Part shown: in pieces, positions 7,976 through 18,719 of the stretch
Layout: the number at the start of each line of letters is the position of its first letter
How positions within the stretch are numbered: position 1 is the stretch's first letter
Assembly (NCBI GenBank): GCA_028723545.1
Contig: JAQYER010000059.1
Span: 1 to 33,276 of the forward strand
DNA length: 33,276 nt
DNA from: Caryophanales bacterium
GTDB taxonomy: Bacteria > Bacillota_I > Bacilli_A > RFN20 > CAG-826
Reading direction: 5' to 3'
Translations under genes and position numbers: made by a program
Notes under the pieces: generated by a model
What the model saw: the letters and a program-made list of their open reading frames with translations, nothing else
Databases searched by the model: none
What the model was told of the DNA's origin: nothing

Positions 7976-7994
7976 TCTACTAGCTAAATTTAAA

Positions 7995-8984
7995 TTATTC
8001 AGCAGTATAATCCTTGAATGAAAGACCTAATTCAAGTAATTTATCTTTAACTTCTTTAAGTGATTTCTTTCCAAGGTTTCTGACCTTCATCATTTCTTCT
8101 TCAGTTTTTTGAGTTAATTCAGCAACTGTAGCAATAGCTGCTCTCTTGAGACAGTTATTTGAACGAACAGAGAGGTCAAGTTCTTCGATAGGCATATTTT
8201 CGAAGACATTTTCGACTACTTGAACTTCTTCTTTAATCATGTTGATTTCTTCAACAGCTTGTTCAAGTTCGACGAATGGACGGAAGTTTTCAACGAGCAT
8301 TTCTGCCGCTAAAGCGACAGCAGTTTGTGGCTTCATTGATCCGTTTGTCCAAACTTCGAGAGTTAATTTATCGAATTTTGAATCGTGGCCAACACGAGTT
8401 GGTTCAACGAAATATCTTGCTCTTGTGACTGGTGAATAATTTGAGTCTGTAGCAATTAAACCGACTTCTGTACCGTGTTCTTTGGCGGTTTTACGATCTG
8501 GTTTATTAGCTTCAGATGTAACATATCCACGTCCATTACGAGCATGAAGTGTCATCTTAAGATGTCCACCTTCAGTAACATGAGCAATAACGAGATCAGG
8601 ATTAATAACTTCAACTAACCCTGGAGTGCGAATATCTTGAGCTGTAACGACCTTTGGTCCTTCGACATCAATTTCGAGGAGTTTTGGTTCGTTGTCTTCG
8701 TCATCGATACGAAGAACTAAATCTTTAAGATTGAGAATGATGGCGGTAACGTCTTCTTCAACACCTTTAAGTGCACTGAATTCATGACGGGCACCTTCGA
8801 TTTCGACCGCAAATACGCTTGCGCCTGGAAGGCTTGATAATAATACTCTACGAAGTGAATTACCAAGTGTAAGTCCGTATCCTCTTTCAAGTGGTTCGAT
8901 AACGAATCTTCCAAATTCGCCAGTTGCATCGACAGTTGCTACTTTGAATATAGCTTTTTCGAATGGTTTTGCTAATTTTGCCAT
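7995..8984 (-). CDS. rpoA: DNA-directed RNA polymerase subunit alpha
   Basis: GNSLRRVLLSSLPGASV; CTD with LDLSVRSNNCLKRAAIATVAEL…VRNLGKKSLKEV. Confidence 0.98.
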   Translation of the reverse strand: MAKLAKPFEKAIFKVATVDATGEFGRFVIEPLERGYGLTLGNSLRRVLLSSLPGASVFAVEIEGARHEFSALKGVEEDVTAIILNLKDLVLRIDDEDNEPKLLEIDVEGPKVVTAQDIRTPGLVEVINPDLVIAHVTEGGHLKMTLHARNGRGYVTSEANKPDRKTAKEHGTEVGLIATDSNYSPVTRARYFVEPTRVGHDSKFDKLTLEVWTNGSMKPQTAVALAAEMLVENFRPFVELEQAVEEINMIKEEVQVVENVFENMPIEELDLSVRSNNCLKRAAIATVAELTQKTEEEMMKVRNLGKKSLKEVKDKLLELGLSFKDYTAE

Positions 8985-9003
8985 GTTTCTTTCCTCCTAA
9001 GTA

Positions 9004-9393
9004 TTATCCACGTGGACGCTTTGGTGGACGGCATCCGTTGTGTGGAATTGGTGTAGTATCGGTAATTGATAATACTTGTAATCCAGCTGTTGCAAGTGAG
9101 CGAACAGCAGATTCACGACCTGGACCTGGACCTTTGACTAATACATCAACTGTACGAAGTCCTTGATCATATGCAGCTTTACCAGCAGATTCACCAGCGA
9201 GTTGAGCAGCAAATGGTGTGCTCTTCTTTGCGCCTTTGAATCCTAATGCTCCTGCACTACTCCATGCAATGACATTACCTTGTTCATCAGAAATAGTAAT
9301 GATTGTGTTATTGAAAGTAGAGTGAATGTGTGCGACACCCTTAGTATATGCACGTTTAATTTTTTTCTTACGTGAATTTGATTTTGTTGCCAT
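9004..9393 (-). CDS. rpsK: 30S ribosomal protein S11
   Basis: [20 protein letters not shown]…[14 protein letters not shown]. Confidence 0.98.
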   Translation of the reverse strand: MATKSNSRKKKIKRAYTKGVAHIHSTFNNTIITISDEQGNVIAWSSAGALGFKGAKKSTPFAAQLAGESAGKAAYDQGLRTVDVLVKGPGPGRESAVRSLATAGLQVLSITDTTPIPHNGCRPPKRPRG

Positions 9394-9412
9394 ACCTAAT
9401 TACTCCTTTCAA

Positions 9413-9787
9413 TTACATTGTTGCAACTTTCTTATTTGCAATTGTTTTACGTTTACCTTTTCTTGTACGAGCATTTGTTCTTGTACGTTGTCCACGAACA
9501 GGTAATCCTTTACGGTGTCTCATACCACGGTAACAACCGATTTCAGATAAACGTTTGATGTTTAAGGCGACTTCACGGCGGAGATCACCTTCAACTTTGT
9601 ATTTAGCAATTTCTGCACGAATTGCAGCAAATTGTTCTTCAGTTAAATTTTTAACACGGATGTCTTCTGAGACACCTGCGTCTTTACAAATTTTCTTTGC
9701 AGTTGTAGGTCCGATACCAAAAATGTAGGTAAGAGAGATTACAACGCGTTTTTCATTTGGGATATCAACCCCAACAATACGTGCCAT
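9413..9787 (-). CDS. rpsM: 30S ribosomal protein S13
   Basis: [15 protein letters not shown]…[22 protein letters not shown]. Confidence 0.98.
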   Translation of the reverse strand: MARIVGVDIPNEKRVVISLTYIFGIGPTTAKKICKDAGVSEDIRVKNLTEEQFAAIRAEIAKYKVEGDLRREVALNIKRLSEIGCYRGMRHRKGLPVRGQRTRTNARTRKGKRKTIANKKVATM

Positions 9788-9806
9788 AACAATGGTCCTC
9801 CTTTAA

Positions 9807-9920
9807 TTAACCTTGGCGTTGTTTGTGCTTTGGGTTTTCGCAAATGACCATGATTTTACCATGGCGGCGAATAACTTTGCACTTATCGCACATTGGTTTG
9901 ACGGAAGGTCTGACTTTCAT
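9807..9920 (-). CDS. rpmJ: 50S ribosomal protein L36, 37 aa; not in the supplied ORF track
   Basis: Translated by eye: [37 protein letters not shown]. Confidence 0.97.
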   Translation of the reverse strand: MKVRPSVKPMCDKCKVIRRHGKIMVICENPKHKQRQG

Positions 9921-9952
9921 AGATTTTCCTCCTAGATCAAATCGATCCTAAA

Positions 9953-10174
9953 TTAGTTTTTGTATCTAAATGTGATACGTCCACGTGTTAAATCATAAGG
10001 CGAGATTTCTACCATTACTCTATCACCTGGTAAGATGCGAATGTAATGCATGCGGATTTTACCAGAAACGTGGGCAAGAATAACAACACCGTTTTCAAGT
10101 TTTACTCTAAATTGGGTATTAGGTAAACACTCAATAACAGTCGCCTCTACTTCGATAACATCATCTTTTGCCAT
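9953..10174 (-). CDS. infA: Translation initiation factor IF-1
   Basis: [28 protein letters not shown]…RGRITFRYK. Confidence 0.97.
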   Translation of the reverse strand: MAKDDVIEVEATVIECLPNTQFRVKLENGVVILAHVSGKIRMHYIRILPGDRVMVEISPYDLTRGRITFRYKN

Positions 10175-10986
10175 TAATTAGTCTCCTTAGTTTTTGCTAA
10201 TTGTTCAGCTTCATCAGTCACAACAACAATTGGGCCTTCAGCTTTTGTCAAGATTTCGAATCCATCTTTAGTAATAACAATGGAATTTTCATAATGGCAT
10301 GATAATTTGCCATCTTTGGTTTTTGCTGTCCAACCATCTGATAAGACACGGATTTTAAATGTTCCTTGAGTTACCATTGGTTCGACTGCTAGGCACATTC
10401 CTTCTTTGAGAAGAGGACCACTACCTCTTGTTCCATAATTAGGAATATATGGATCTTCATGAAGATGGGAACCAACTCCATGTCCAGTATATTCGCGGAC
10501 TATGCCATAGCCATTTTTTTCACAATATTCTTGAATAGCGTGAGATACATCACCTAGACGATTGCCAGGTTTCATATATTTCATGCCTTCAAAGAAGCTA
10601 TCTTCGGTTATTTTGATTAATCGCAAAGTTTCTTCTTTACAAATGCCAACCGGGAAAGTACGGCAAGCATCACCAACATAACCATGTAATGTTGCTCCAA
10701 CATCGACAGAAACTATATCTCCATCACGAAGGATACGTTTCTTAGATGGAATACCATGAACAATTTCATCATTGACGCTGACACATACAGCGCCAGGATA
10801 TCCAGAATAATTTAAGAAGGTTGGATAAGCTCCTTCATTTCGTATGATTTCTTCACACCAATTCGCGATATCTAATGTAGAAATTCCAGGGCGGATCTTT
10901 TCTTTGAGTTGATCGAAGACTTTCCCAACGACTCGACCCGCCTCTTTCATTAAATTTATTTCGCGAGGTGATTTAATAATAATCAC
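10174..10986 (-). CDS. map: Methionine aminopeptidase type I
   Basis: [50 protein letters not shown]. Confidence 0.96.
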   Translation of the reverse strand: MIIIKSPREINLMKEAGRVVGKVFDQLKEKIRPGISTLDIANWCEEIIRNEGAYPTFLNYSGYPGAVCVSVNDEIVHGIPSKKRILRDGDIVSVDVGATLHGYVGDACRTFPVGICKEETLRLIKITEDSFFEGMKYMKPGNRLGDVSHAIQEYCEKNGYGIVREYTGHGVGSHLHEDPYIPNYGTRGSGPLLKEGMCLAVEPMVTQGTFKIRVLSDGWTAKTKDGKLSCHYENSIVITKDGFEILTKAEGPIVVVTDEAEQLAKTKETN

Positions 10987-10989
10987 CGA

Positions 10990-11640
10990 CTAATTCTCCT
11001 TAAAGAGCTTTTTGAGCTCATTTAATAATTCATCTGCACCAACTGTTCCATCAAAGGTGTGTAACAAATTCTTTTTTTGATAGAAATCAAGAAGAGGCTT
11101 TGTATCTTTGACATAATGATCTAAACGAATATTTAATGCTTCTTCGTTATCATCTTTACGTTGGATAAGATCGCCACCACATATATTACAAATTCCATCT
11201 TTTGCAGGTTTCATTGTAACAATGTGATATGGTGCGCCACAACATTTACAAACACGGCGACCACTAATACGTCTAATTAATTCTTGTTTTTCGACTTCGA
11301 TATCGACAACATGAGTAACTGGACGATTGATTTCTTTTGATAAGATTTCAAGAGCTTCCGCTTGTGGGATTGTTCTTGGAAAACCATCAAGAAGATATCC
11401 GTTTGCACAATCAGGTTGAGATAATCTTTCTTTAACCAATCCAATTGTTACATCATCAGGAACTAAATGTCCTTTTTCGATATAAGATTGGGCTAATTTA
11501 CCTAATGGTGTTTGTGCTTTGATTGCTTCTCTAAACATATCACCAGTTGAAATATGAGGAATGTTATAAGAAGCAACAATGCGTTTTGCTTGGGTGCCTT
11601 TTCCAGCACCAGGAGGTCCCATGAGAACGATATTTAACAT
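10990..11640 (-). CDS. adk: Adenylate kinase (four-Cys zinc-lid type)
   Basis: GPPGAGKGTQA, DGFPRT, CKCCGAPYH…CNICGGDL. Confidence 0.97.
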   Translation of the reverse strand: MLNIVLMGPPGAGKGTQAKRIVASYNIPHISTGDMFREAIKAQTPLGKLAQSYIEKGHLVPDDVTIGLVKERLSQPDCANGYLLDGFPRTIPQAEALEILSKEINRPVTHVVDIEVEKQELIRRISGRRVCKCCGAPYHIVTMKPAKDGICNICGGDLIQRKDDNEEALNIRLDHYVKDTKPLLDFYQKKNLLHTFDGTVGADELLNELKKLFKEN

Positions 11641-11642
11641 AT

Positions 11643-13013
11643 CTACTCTCTTCCAGCAGTTGCTTGGACCTCATCGTATGTCTTACCAGCAAGTAAGCCA
11701 TCGATTTGATGTGAAAGTTCAAGAGATACACCAGCGGCGATGATAAGGCCTGTACCACCAATCGCTAAGCTTGAGTTGCCATCAAAGATATTAGTCAATG
11801 TTAAGACAACTGGTAAAGCGGCGATGAATGTTAAGGCTGCAGCACCGATACAAGTGACGCGGTTGACAACTTTCTTAACATAACGTTCAGTTTCATTACC
11901 TGGACGAATACCAGGAATGTATGAACCGTTTTTACGGAAATTCTCAGCGAGTGTTTCTGGATCAATTTGTAATGATGAATAGAAGAATGAGAATAAGACG
12001 ATGAGAACAACATAAATAATTAATCCCCAAGGCATTTCCCAACTATCTCCATTAAACCATGGCATTGTCACAGTTTCACTATAAGAGAAAATCTTTAACC
12101 ATTCAGCGCTTGTATCACTAGTAATAAAGCTAGCAATAACTGATGGTGCCATCATGATTGAAGAAGCGAAGATGACAGGAATAACCCCAGCAGAGTTAAC
12201 TTTAATTGGAAGGAATGAAGCTTTGGACATTGATTGAGTTTGTCCACCACTTTTTCCTGAGTGTTGTACTGGGATTTTTCTTTTCGCTAATTCGATGAAG
12301 ACAACGAACGCTAAGATGAGAACAAGAGCGAGGACATAGACAACAAATTGTAATGCTCCTTTTACCCCTTGAGCAGTATCACCGAGTTGAATATTATATT
12401 TAACCCAAGTTTTATAAGCTGTACTAATTTGAATTGGTAAGCTTCTTACGATACCGGCGAAGATGATAACGGAAATACCATTGCCGAGTCCTTTTGTAGT
12501 AATTTGGTCACCAAGCCACATAACGAGCATGGAACCAGCAAGTAAGATAATAATGATATAAGCATAAGTCCAGAAATTAGTTTCAAGGTTAATAGTAATA
12601 TAATCACTATTTTCCATTGTTTTAATAATTCCATAGCCTTGAACAGCACCTAACATAAGTGTTAAGTAACGTGTTGCCATTTCAGTTTTCTTACGTCCAT
12701 ATTGTCCTTGCTTTGATAATTCAGTCAATGCTGGCAATACATCTTTTTGTAATAATTGGATGATAATTTGCGAAGTGATATATGGACTGACACCAAGAGC
12801 AAAGATTGAGAAGTTTGATAATGCACCACCACCAAGAAGGTCCATTAAGGCAACTGCGTTGGCTTGATTCATCGCGTTGTTTAATTCACCTGATGGAGTA
12901 ACACCTGGAACAGTAATTGCTGCTCCAATACGGATGACGAGGAGAATCATGATCGTAAAGAAAATACGACCCATGATTTCTTTGTTTTTAAAGATAGAGA
13001 TAATCTTTTTCAT
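11643..13013 (-). CDS. secY: Preprotein translocase subunit SecY
   Basis: Multi-TM, LGVSPYITSQIIIQLL, GLGNGISVIIFAGI, PGIRPG. Confidence 0.97.
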   Translation of the reverse strand: MKKIISIFKNKEIMGRIFFTIMILLVIRIGAAITVPGVTPSGELNNAMNQANAVALMDLLGGGALSNFSIFALGVSPYITSQIIIQLLQKDVLPALTELSKQGQYGRKKTEMATRYLTLMLGAVQGYGIIKTMENSDYITINLETNFWTYAYIIIILLAGSMLVMWLGDQITTKGLGNGISVIIFAGIVRSLPIQISTAYKTWVKYNIQLGDTAQGVKGALQFVVYVLALVLILAFVVFIELAKRKIPVQHSGKSGGQTQSMSKASFLPIKVNSAGVIPVIFASSIMMAPSVIASFITSDTSAEWLKIFSYSETVTMPWFNGDSWEMPWGLIIYVVLIVLFSFFYSSLQIDPETLAENFRKNGSYIPGIRPGNETERYVKKVVNRVTCIGAAALTFIAALPVVLTLTNIFDGNSSLAIGGTGLIIAAGVSLELSHQIDGLLAGKTYDEVQATAGRE

Positions 13014-13015
13014 AA

Positions 13016-13456
13016 TTAGAGAACCTCTGTTTTACCACCAGCAGCTTCAATCGCTTTAATAGCAGATTGAGAGAATTTATTGGCTTGGACTGTGAGCTTT
13101 TTAGTAAGTTCACCATTTCCAAGAATTTTAATTCCGTCTAATTCTTTACGGACTAAACCTTTTTCAATAAGTAATGCTGGGGTAACAATTGTCTCGTCTG
13201 CGAACATATTTAAACTTGAGACGTTAACGATAGCAAATTCTTTGCGTCCACCGTTTTTAAAACCAAATTTTGGTAAACGACGGAATAAAGCTGTTTGACC
13301 ACCTTCGAATCCAGGACGTGTTCCGCCACCAGAACGAGAGTTTTGACCCTTGTTTCCAGTACCGGCATTTTTACCGTTTCCTGAACCAACGCCACGGCCT
13401 TTGCGGTAAGGTTTTGTCTTAGCGCCTTCGGCATAAGTGAGTTCGTTTAGTTTCAT
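13016..13456 (-). CDS. rplO: 50S ribosomal protein L15
   Basis: [35 protein letters not shown]. Confidence 0.97.
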   Translation of the reverse strand: MKLNELTYAEGAKTKPYRKGRGVGSGNGKNAGTGNKGQNSRSGGGTRPGFEGGQTALFRRLPKFGFKNGGRKEFAIVNVSSLNMFADETIVTPALLIEKGLVRKELDGIKILGNGELTKKLTVQANKFSQSAIKAIEAAGGKTEVL

Positions 13457-13504
13457 AATTGCACCTCCCTTTAATAGAAATTTTTATTTTTTGTAAATAA
13501 TTAA

Positions 13505-14158
13505 TTATTCTTCTTCTTTAGTTTCAACTGGTTCTTCGACTTTTGCACGAAGAGCTTGAACTTGTGAATAACTCTTTAAATTATTTAAGCCATTATGGGT
13601 GGCGCGGATAATATTGATTGGCGCACGTGAACCATAAACTTTTGAATAAACGTTGCGGATACCTGCTAATTCTAAAATAGCACGAACTGGACCGCCGGCG
13701 ATAATTCCTGTGCCTTCTGGAGCTGGTTTGAGGAATACTTGGCAAGCACCAAATTTTCCGATAACTTCATGAGGAATTGTATCACCTTTTACAATCTTAA
13801 AGGTAGAAGTATTCTTTTTAGCTGCTTCTAATGCTTTTTTAATTGCATCAGGTACTTCAGCTGCTTTACCCGTACCGAAACCGTATTTTCCTTTGCCATT
13901 ACCGACAACGATAAGAGCACTAAATCTCATACGGCGTCCGCCTTTAACAGTTTTAGAAATACGATTGATTTCAACTACTGATTCTTTGTATTCCTTAACT
14001 TCTTCTTGGCGAGGACGGCGTTGTCCTTTGCCATCGCGGCGTTGTCCTTTTCCATTTGGACGAGTTCCACGGCGTTCACCTTTTGGAGCATCAGCTACTG
14101 GAGAGCCTGCTTCTGGAGCTACTGGAGTAGCTTCAACTTTAACTTCATTTTCTGCCAT
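13505..14158 (-). CDS. rpsE: 30S ribosomal protein S5 with basic repetitive N-terminal extension
   Basis: [35 protein letters not shown]…; N-terminal [15 protein letters not shown]. Confidence 0.97.
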   Translation of the reverse strand: MAENEVKVEATPVAPEAGSPVADAPKGERRGTRPNGKGQRRDGKGQRRPRQEEVKEYKESVVEINRISKTVKGGRRMRFSALIVVGNGKGKYGFGTGKAAEVPDAIKKALEAAKKNTSTFKIVKGDTIPHEVIGKFGACQVFLKPAPEGTGIIAGGPVRAILELAGIRNVYSKVYGSRAPINIIRATHNGLNNLKSYSQVQALRAKVEEPVETKEEE

Positions 14159-14175
14159 TAGTTTAATCTCCTTAA

Positions 14176-14532
14176 TTAGAATTTTAATCCTGCTTCACGA
14201 GCAGCATCAGCAAGAGCAGCAACACGTCCATGATAGACATAGCCGCCACGATCGAAGACAACATTTTCAATGCCTTTTGCTAAGCAAGCTTCAGCAACAG
14301 CTTTACCTACTTGAGCAGCAGCTTCGATGTTTGAACCGTTTTCGAGTTTGAGAGCGATTGAACTAGCAGAAGCTAATGTAACACCCTTTACATCATCGAT
14401 AACTTGAGCTTCGATATTTTTATTTGAACGGAAGACACATAAACGTGGACATTCAGCTGTTCCGCTAATTTTTGCTCTAACACGAGCATGTTTACGTAAG
14501 CGAATAACTTTACGAGATTCTTTTGTAACCAT
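14176..14532 (-). CDS. rplR: 50S ribosomal protein L18
   Basis: [37 protein letters not shown]…[12 protein letters not shown]. Confidence 0.97.
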   Translation of the reverse strand: MVTKESRKVIRLRKHARVRAKISGTAECPRLCVFRSNKNIEAQVIDDVKGVTLASASSIALKLENGSNIEAAAQVGKAVAEACLAKGIENVVFDRGGYVYHGRVAALADAAREAGLKF

Positions 14533-14551
14533 AATTATTGCCTCCCTTCAA

Positions 14552-15094
14552 TTATTTAGCACCAGCGCGCTTACCTTCCTTACGGATGATATGTTCGCCT
14601 TTGTACATAATACCTTTACCATTGTATGGTTCAGGTTCACGAATTGCACGGATACGAGCAGCTGTTTGACCAACGGCTTGTTTGTCAATTCCTTCAACAA
14701 CCATTTCTGTATCAGATGTGCAAGAAATTTTTGCACCTGCATCAGGGACGATTGTTACTTCGTGAGAATATCCAGCTTTGACAACGACATTGTTTCCTCT
14801 CATTTGAGCACGGAATCCAATACCGACCATGACTAATTCTTTTTTGAAACCTTCGCTGACGCCTACGATAGCGTTGTGAAGATTTGCACGAGTTGTACCG
14901 TGAAGTTGTTTTGTGTGTTTTTCATCATTTGCACGAGCACATGATACTGTTGCACCATCAACTGTAACAGTAATAACTTCTGGGATGTTGACTTTTAATT
15001 CGCCTTTAGGGCCTTTAACAGTCATGACACCATTTTCTTGAGTAAGAGTAACGCCTGCTGGGACGTTGATAACTTTTAAACCGATACGTGACAT
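14552..15094 (-). CDS. rplF: 50S ribosomal protein L6 (start placed at MSRIG)
   Basis: MSRIGLKVINVPAGVTL…KGPKGEL…EPEPYNGKGIMY. Confidence 0.96.
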   Translation of the reverse strand: MSRIGLKVINVPAGVTLTQENGVMTVKGPKGELKVNIPEVITVTVDGATVSCARANDEKHTKQLHGTTRANLHNAIVGVSEGFKKELVMVGIGFRAQMRGNNVVVKAGYSHEVTIVPDAGAKISCTSDTEMVVEGIDKQAVGQTAARIRAIREPEPYNGKGIMYKGEHIIRKEGKRAGAK

Positions 15095-15099
15095 AAAGA

Positions 15100-15492
15100 T
15101 TACCAAACGTAAGCTAATACTTCACCGCCAACACCGAGTTGACGAGCAGTTTTGTCGCTTACGACTCCTTTACTTGTAGAGATAATAGCAATACCTAATC
15201 CTCTTAATACGCGTGGAAGTTTTTCGCATGGAACGTTAACGCGAAGGCCAGGTTTACTAATTTTCTTTAATCCAGAGATGACGCGTTGGCCATTTACTCC
15301 GTATTTTAATGTGATTGTTAATTGTTTTTTGACATCGCCTTTAACTTCGAAGTTAGAAATGAATCCTTCTTCTAATAAAATTTTAGCGATTTCAACTTTC
15401 ATTTTGCTGCTTGGCATTTCGACTGTAGCGTACTTTAAAGAGTTAGCATTACGAATGCGAGTAAGCATATCTGCAATTGGATCTGTCATCAT
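15100..15492 (-). CDS. rpsH: 30S ribosomal protein S8
   Basis: [14 protein letters not shown]…[33 protein letters not shown]. Confidence 0.98.
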   Translation of the reverse strand: MMTDPIADMLTRIRNANSLKYATVEMPSSKMKVEIAKILLEEGFISNFEVKGDVKKQLTITLKYGVNGQRVISGLKKISKPGLRVNVPCEKLPRVLRGLGIAIISTSKGVVSDKTARQLGVGGEVLAYVW

Positions 15493-15511
15493 AAATTACG
15501 TTACCTCCTTA

Positions 15512-15697
15512 TTACCAGCTTGATTTTTTCATGCCTGGGATTTCACCTTTGTAAGCAAGCTCACGAAGGCAAATACGGCATAATTTGAATTTTGAATACA
15601 CAGAGTGAGGACGTCCACAACGTTCACAACGAGTATATTCACGCACTTTGAACTTTTGTGGTCTAGCGCATTTAACTTTCATACTTGTTTTTGCCAT
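15512..15697 (-). CDS. rpsN: 30S ribosomal protein S14 type Z
   Basis: 61 aa with [11 protein letters not shown]…[10 protein letters not shown]. Confidence 0.97.
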   Translation of the reverse strand: MAKTSMKVKCARPQKFKVREYTRCERCGRPHSVYSKFKLCRICLRELAYKGEIPGMKKSSW

Positions 15698-15709
15698 TGT
15701 TCTATCCTC

Positions 15710-16309
15710 CTATTTGTGGAAAGGCATACCGATTAATTCGAGTAAGCTATATGCTTCTTCGTCGGTTTGAGCCGTTGTAACAATTACAATATCCATTCCG
15801 CGAATTTTAGATACTTTATCGTATTCAATTTCAGGGAAGATTAATTGTTCTTTAACACCGAGTGTGTAGTTACCATGACCATCGAAAGCATTTTTTGAAA
15901 CGCCACGGAAGTCACGAACACGTGGAAGTGCGATTGAGACTAATTTGTCGATGAATTCGTACATTCTTACACCACGGAGTGTTACTTTACATCCGATTTC
16001 TTGTCCTTCACGGAGTTTGAAGGTTGCGATAGATTTTTTAGCTTTAGTAGTTACAGGTTTTTGACCAGTGATGATCGCTAATTCTTTAACTGCTTCTTCT
16101 AATTGTTTCTTATCAGCAGTAGCTTCGCCGACACCGATGTTAATGACAACTTTTTCAAGATGTGGGATTTGCATAACAGAAGAATAATTATATTTTTCCA
16201 TTAATGCTTTTTTAATTTCTGATTCGTATCTATCTAATAAACGAGTAGATTTAGCACGAACTTTATTACCATTAGAAGTTGCAACTGCATTATTTTTATT
16301 TTCAGCCAT
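15710..16309 (-). CDS. rplE: 50S ribosomal protein L5
   Basis: [16 protein letters not shown]…[27 protein letters not shown]. Confidence 0.97.
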   Translation of the reverse strand: MAENKNNAVATSNGNKVRAKSTRLLDRYESEIKKALMEKYNYSSVMQIPHLEKVVINIGVGEATADKKQLEEAVKELAIITGQKPVTTKAKKSIATFKLREGQEIGCKVTLRGVRMYEFIDKLVSIALPRVRDFRGVSKNAFDGHGNYTLGVKEQLIFPEIEYDKVSKIRGMDIVIVTTAQTDEEAYSLLELIGMPFHK

Positions 16310-16325
16310 TGTAAGTTCCTCCTAA

Positions 16326-16637
16326 TTAGTTAAGCTTACTTCCGCTTGCTTTTGTGACACGGATTTTCTTTCCATCTTTGTCAACTGAATAAGCAACACG
16401 AGTAGCTTTTTTTGTTTTTGGATCAACGATAGCAACATTGCTAGCATCGATTGGTACGTAAATTTCAACAACTGATCCTTCTGGAGTTTGTTGTGTTGGT
16501 TTACGATGTTTTTTGTGAACATTGACGCCTTCAACAACGACTTTGTTCTTCTTTGGATAAACAGCTTGGACTGTTCCTTCTTTTCCTTTGTCTTTTCCAG
16601 CGATGACGACAACTTTATCACCTTTTAAAATCTTCAT
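16326..16637 (-). CDS. rplX: 50S ribosomal protein L24
   Basis: KILKGDKVVVIAGKDKGKEGTV KOW domain. Confidence 0.97.
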   Translation of the reverse strand: MKILKGDKVVVIAGKDKGKEGTVQAVYPKKNKVVVEGVNVHKKHRKPTQQTPEGSVVEIYVPIDASNVAIVDPKTKKATRVAYSVDKDGKKIRVTKASGSKLN

Positions 16638-16654
16638 AATTTGTCATCCTCCTA

Positions 16655-17029
16655 TTATAAGACTTCGATAGCGAGAGAAATGATTTTCATAAATCCTTCA
16701 CCCTTATCACGAAGTTCACGCGCTACTGGTCCAAAGACACGAGTTCCAATTGGAGCACCTTCGTTATCGATTAAGACAACTGCGTTGTCATCGAATGCGA
16801 TTGTTGATCCATCTGGTCTATTGATTGGATGTTTTGTACGAACAATAACACCACGAACAATATCAGATTTTTTAACACGGCCATTTGGGATAGCTTCTTT
16901 AACAGCACAAGTGACGATGTCACCAATGCTACATGATTTGCGGTAGCTTCCACCTTTAAGACGGAAGACACGAACTGAACGAGCACCTGAATTGTCGGCG
17001 ACGACTAAGTTTGTTTCTGTTTGAATCAT
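16655..17029 (-). CDS. rplN: 50S ribosomal protein L14
   Basis: [24 protein letters not shown]…[13 protein letters not shown]. Confidence 0.98.
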   Translation of the reverse strand: MIQTETNLVVADNSGARSVRVFRLKGGSYRKSCSIGDIVTCAVKEAIPNGRVKKSDIVRGVIVRTKHPINRPDGSTIAFDDNAVVLIDNEGAPIGTRVFGPVARELRDKGEGFMKIISLAIEVL

Positions 17030-17046
17030 AACTTTGCAACCTCCTA

Positions 17047-17358
17047 TTATTCAGCTTTTGCTTCAGCTTCAAGTTCGAGTTCAGCTTCAGCTGTTTTGAT
17101 GTCTTCGAGAGCCTTCTTGTCAACGCTTACTAATCTAAATCTCTTAGTAGCGCTTAATGGACGGCAAGCCATAATTGTGACTGTATCTCCGACATTAGCA
17201 ACGTTATTCTCATCGTGTGCATAATATTTAGAAGCATATTTGACACGTTTAGAATATTTTGCGTGTTTTTTGTGAGTTTCAACTAAGACAACGATGGTTT
17301 TGTTCATCTTAGCAGAAGTAACAACACCTTGAAGTGTAATTCTAGCATTTCTTTCCAT
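17047..17358 (-). CDS. rpsQ: 30S ribosomal protein S17
   Basis: [32 protein letters not shown]; acidic C-terminal tail. Confidence 0.97.
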   Translation of the reverse strand: MERNARITLQGVVTSAKMNKTIVVLVETHKKHAKYSKRVKYASKYYAHDENNVANVGDTVTIMACRPLSATKRFRLVSVDKKALEDIKTAEAELELEAEAKAE

Positions 17359-17370
17359 TGTCTAGTTCTC

Positions 17371-17568
17371 CTATTTAATTCCGAGTTCTCTTTCGCGAAT
17401 TACCATATTAACTCTGGCAATATCTTTACGAACTCTATTGATTTCTTCACCGTGTTCAAGTTGACCAACAGCTTGACGGCGACGAAGATTGAATAATTCT
17501 TCTTTAAGGGAGTAAACCTTAGCGGTCAACTCTTCATTACTTAATTCACGAACTTCACTGATCTTCAT
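17371..17568 (-). CDS. rpmC: 50S ribosomal protein L29
   Basis: MKISEVRELSNEELTAKVYSLKEELFNLRRRQAVGQLE. Confidence 0.97.
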   Translation of the reverse strand: MKISEVRELSNEELTAKVYSLKEELFNLRRRQAVGQLEHGEEINRVRKDIARVNMVIRERELGIK

Positions 17569-17571
17569 GGC

Positions 17572-17988
17572 TTACTTAACCTCCTTTTTCGCTACAACGC
17601 GGCAGCGGCATGGAAGTTTATATGATGCTAAGCGTAATGCTTCGCGTGCAACTTCTTCTGGGATGCCGCCCATTTCAAACATGACTCTGTTTGTTTTAAC
17701 GACTGCTACCCAGCTTTCTGGACTACCTTTACCAGAACCCATACGAACTTCAGCAGGTTTTTTAGTTTTTGCTAAGTGTGGGAAGATGCGGATATAAACT
17801 TTTCCTTCTTTTTTGGTATATCTAGAGAGAACAATACGAGCCGCTTCGATTTGACGGTTTGTTATCCAAGCACCTGTTACAGCTTGTAAACCGAATTCAC
17901 CGAATACTACTTCATTGCCACCTTTAGAGAGACCTTCGTACTTAATTGAATGAGGACGACGATATTTCACTCTTTTTGGTTGTAACAT
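17572..17988 (-). CDS. rplP: 50S ribosomal protein L16
   Basis: [13 protein letters not shown]…[47 protein letters not shown]. Confidence 0.98.
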   Translation of the reverse strand: MLQPKRVKYRRPHSIKYEGLSKGGNEVVFGEFGLQAVTGAWITNRQIEAARIVLSRYTKKEGKVYIRIFPHLAKTKKPAEVRMGSGKGSPESWVAVVKTNRVMFEMGGIPEEVAREALRLASYKLPCRCRVVAKKEVK

Positions 17989-17990
17989 GA

Positions 17991-18707
17991 TTATTCTCCT
18001 TTCTTAGCGTTGTCTTTTTCTTCTTTTGTATCTAAGACTTCGCCACGGCAGATCCATACTTTGACACCAAGACGGCCATAAGCAGTAACTGCTTCAGCAT
18101 GAGCATAATCAATATCAGAACGGAGTGTTGTTAATGGGACGATACCTTCCTTATAACCTTCACTACGAGCGATATCAGCTCCGCCTAAACGACCACTAAT
18201 CATTGTACGGACACCTTTAGCGCCGGCTTTACGAACTCTTTGAATCGCTTTCTTTTGTGCAACACGGAATGAAACACGATTTTCAAGTTCTTTTGCGATT
18301 GATTCGGCGACTAATGTTGCGTCGAGATCAGGATTCTTAACTTCGATTACAGCGATTTTAACTCTTGAACCTTTAAGCATTCCTGAAACGACTTTTGTAA
18401 TACGTTCAATATTTGAACCTTGTTCTCCGAGGACAACACCTGGACGAGCAACGAAGAGTTTAATAAGAACGTTGGCAGACTTCTTATCGGCTTTGCGGCG
18501 TTCAATTTCAATGTGTGAAACTAATGCGCGGCTATTTTCATTACCTTTATCAGAAGGTTTGCCATCTAATTCGTATTTGAGATATTTACGAATTTTAATA
18601 TCTTCATGGAGATATGTTGCGAAATCAGAATCATTAGCAAACCAACGTGAATTCCATTGTTTGTTAATGCCGATACGCATACCAATTGGACTAACTTTTT
18701 GACCCAT
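17991..18707 (-). CDS. rpsC: 30S ribosomal protein S3
   Basis: [23 protein letters not shown]…[12 protein letters not shown]. Confidence 0.98.
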   Translation of the reverse strand: MGQKVSPIGMRIGINKQWNSRWFANDSDFATYLHEDIKIRKYLKYELDGKPSDKGNENSRALVSHIEIERRKADKKSANVLIKLFVARPGVVLGEQGSNIERITKVVSGMLKGSRVKIAVIEVKNPDLDATLVAESIAKELENRVSFRVAQKKAIQRVRKAGAKGVRTMISGRLGGADIARSEGYKEGIVPLTTLRSDIDYAHAEAVTAYGRLGVKVWICRGEVLDTKEEKDNAKKGE

Positions 18708-18719
18708 TGTATTTACCTC

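Noticed and set aside
13893-14351. + strand 152-aa ORF antisense to rpsE/rplR
   Set aside because: Low-complexity RRR/QQQ translation arising from codon bias of the r-protein genes; spans two real genes.
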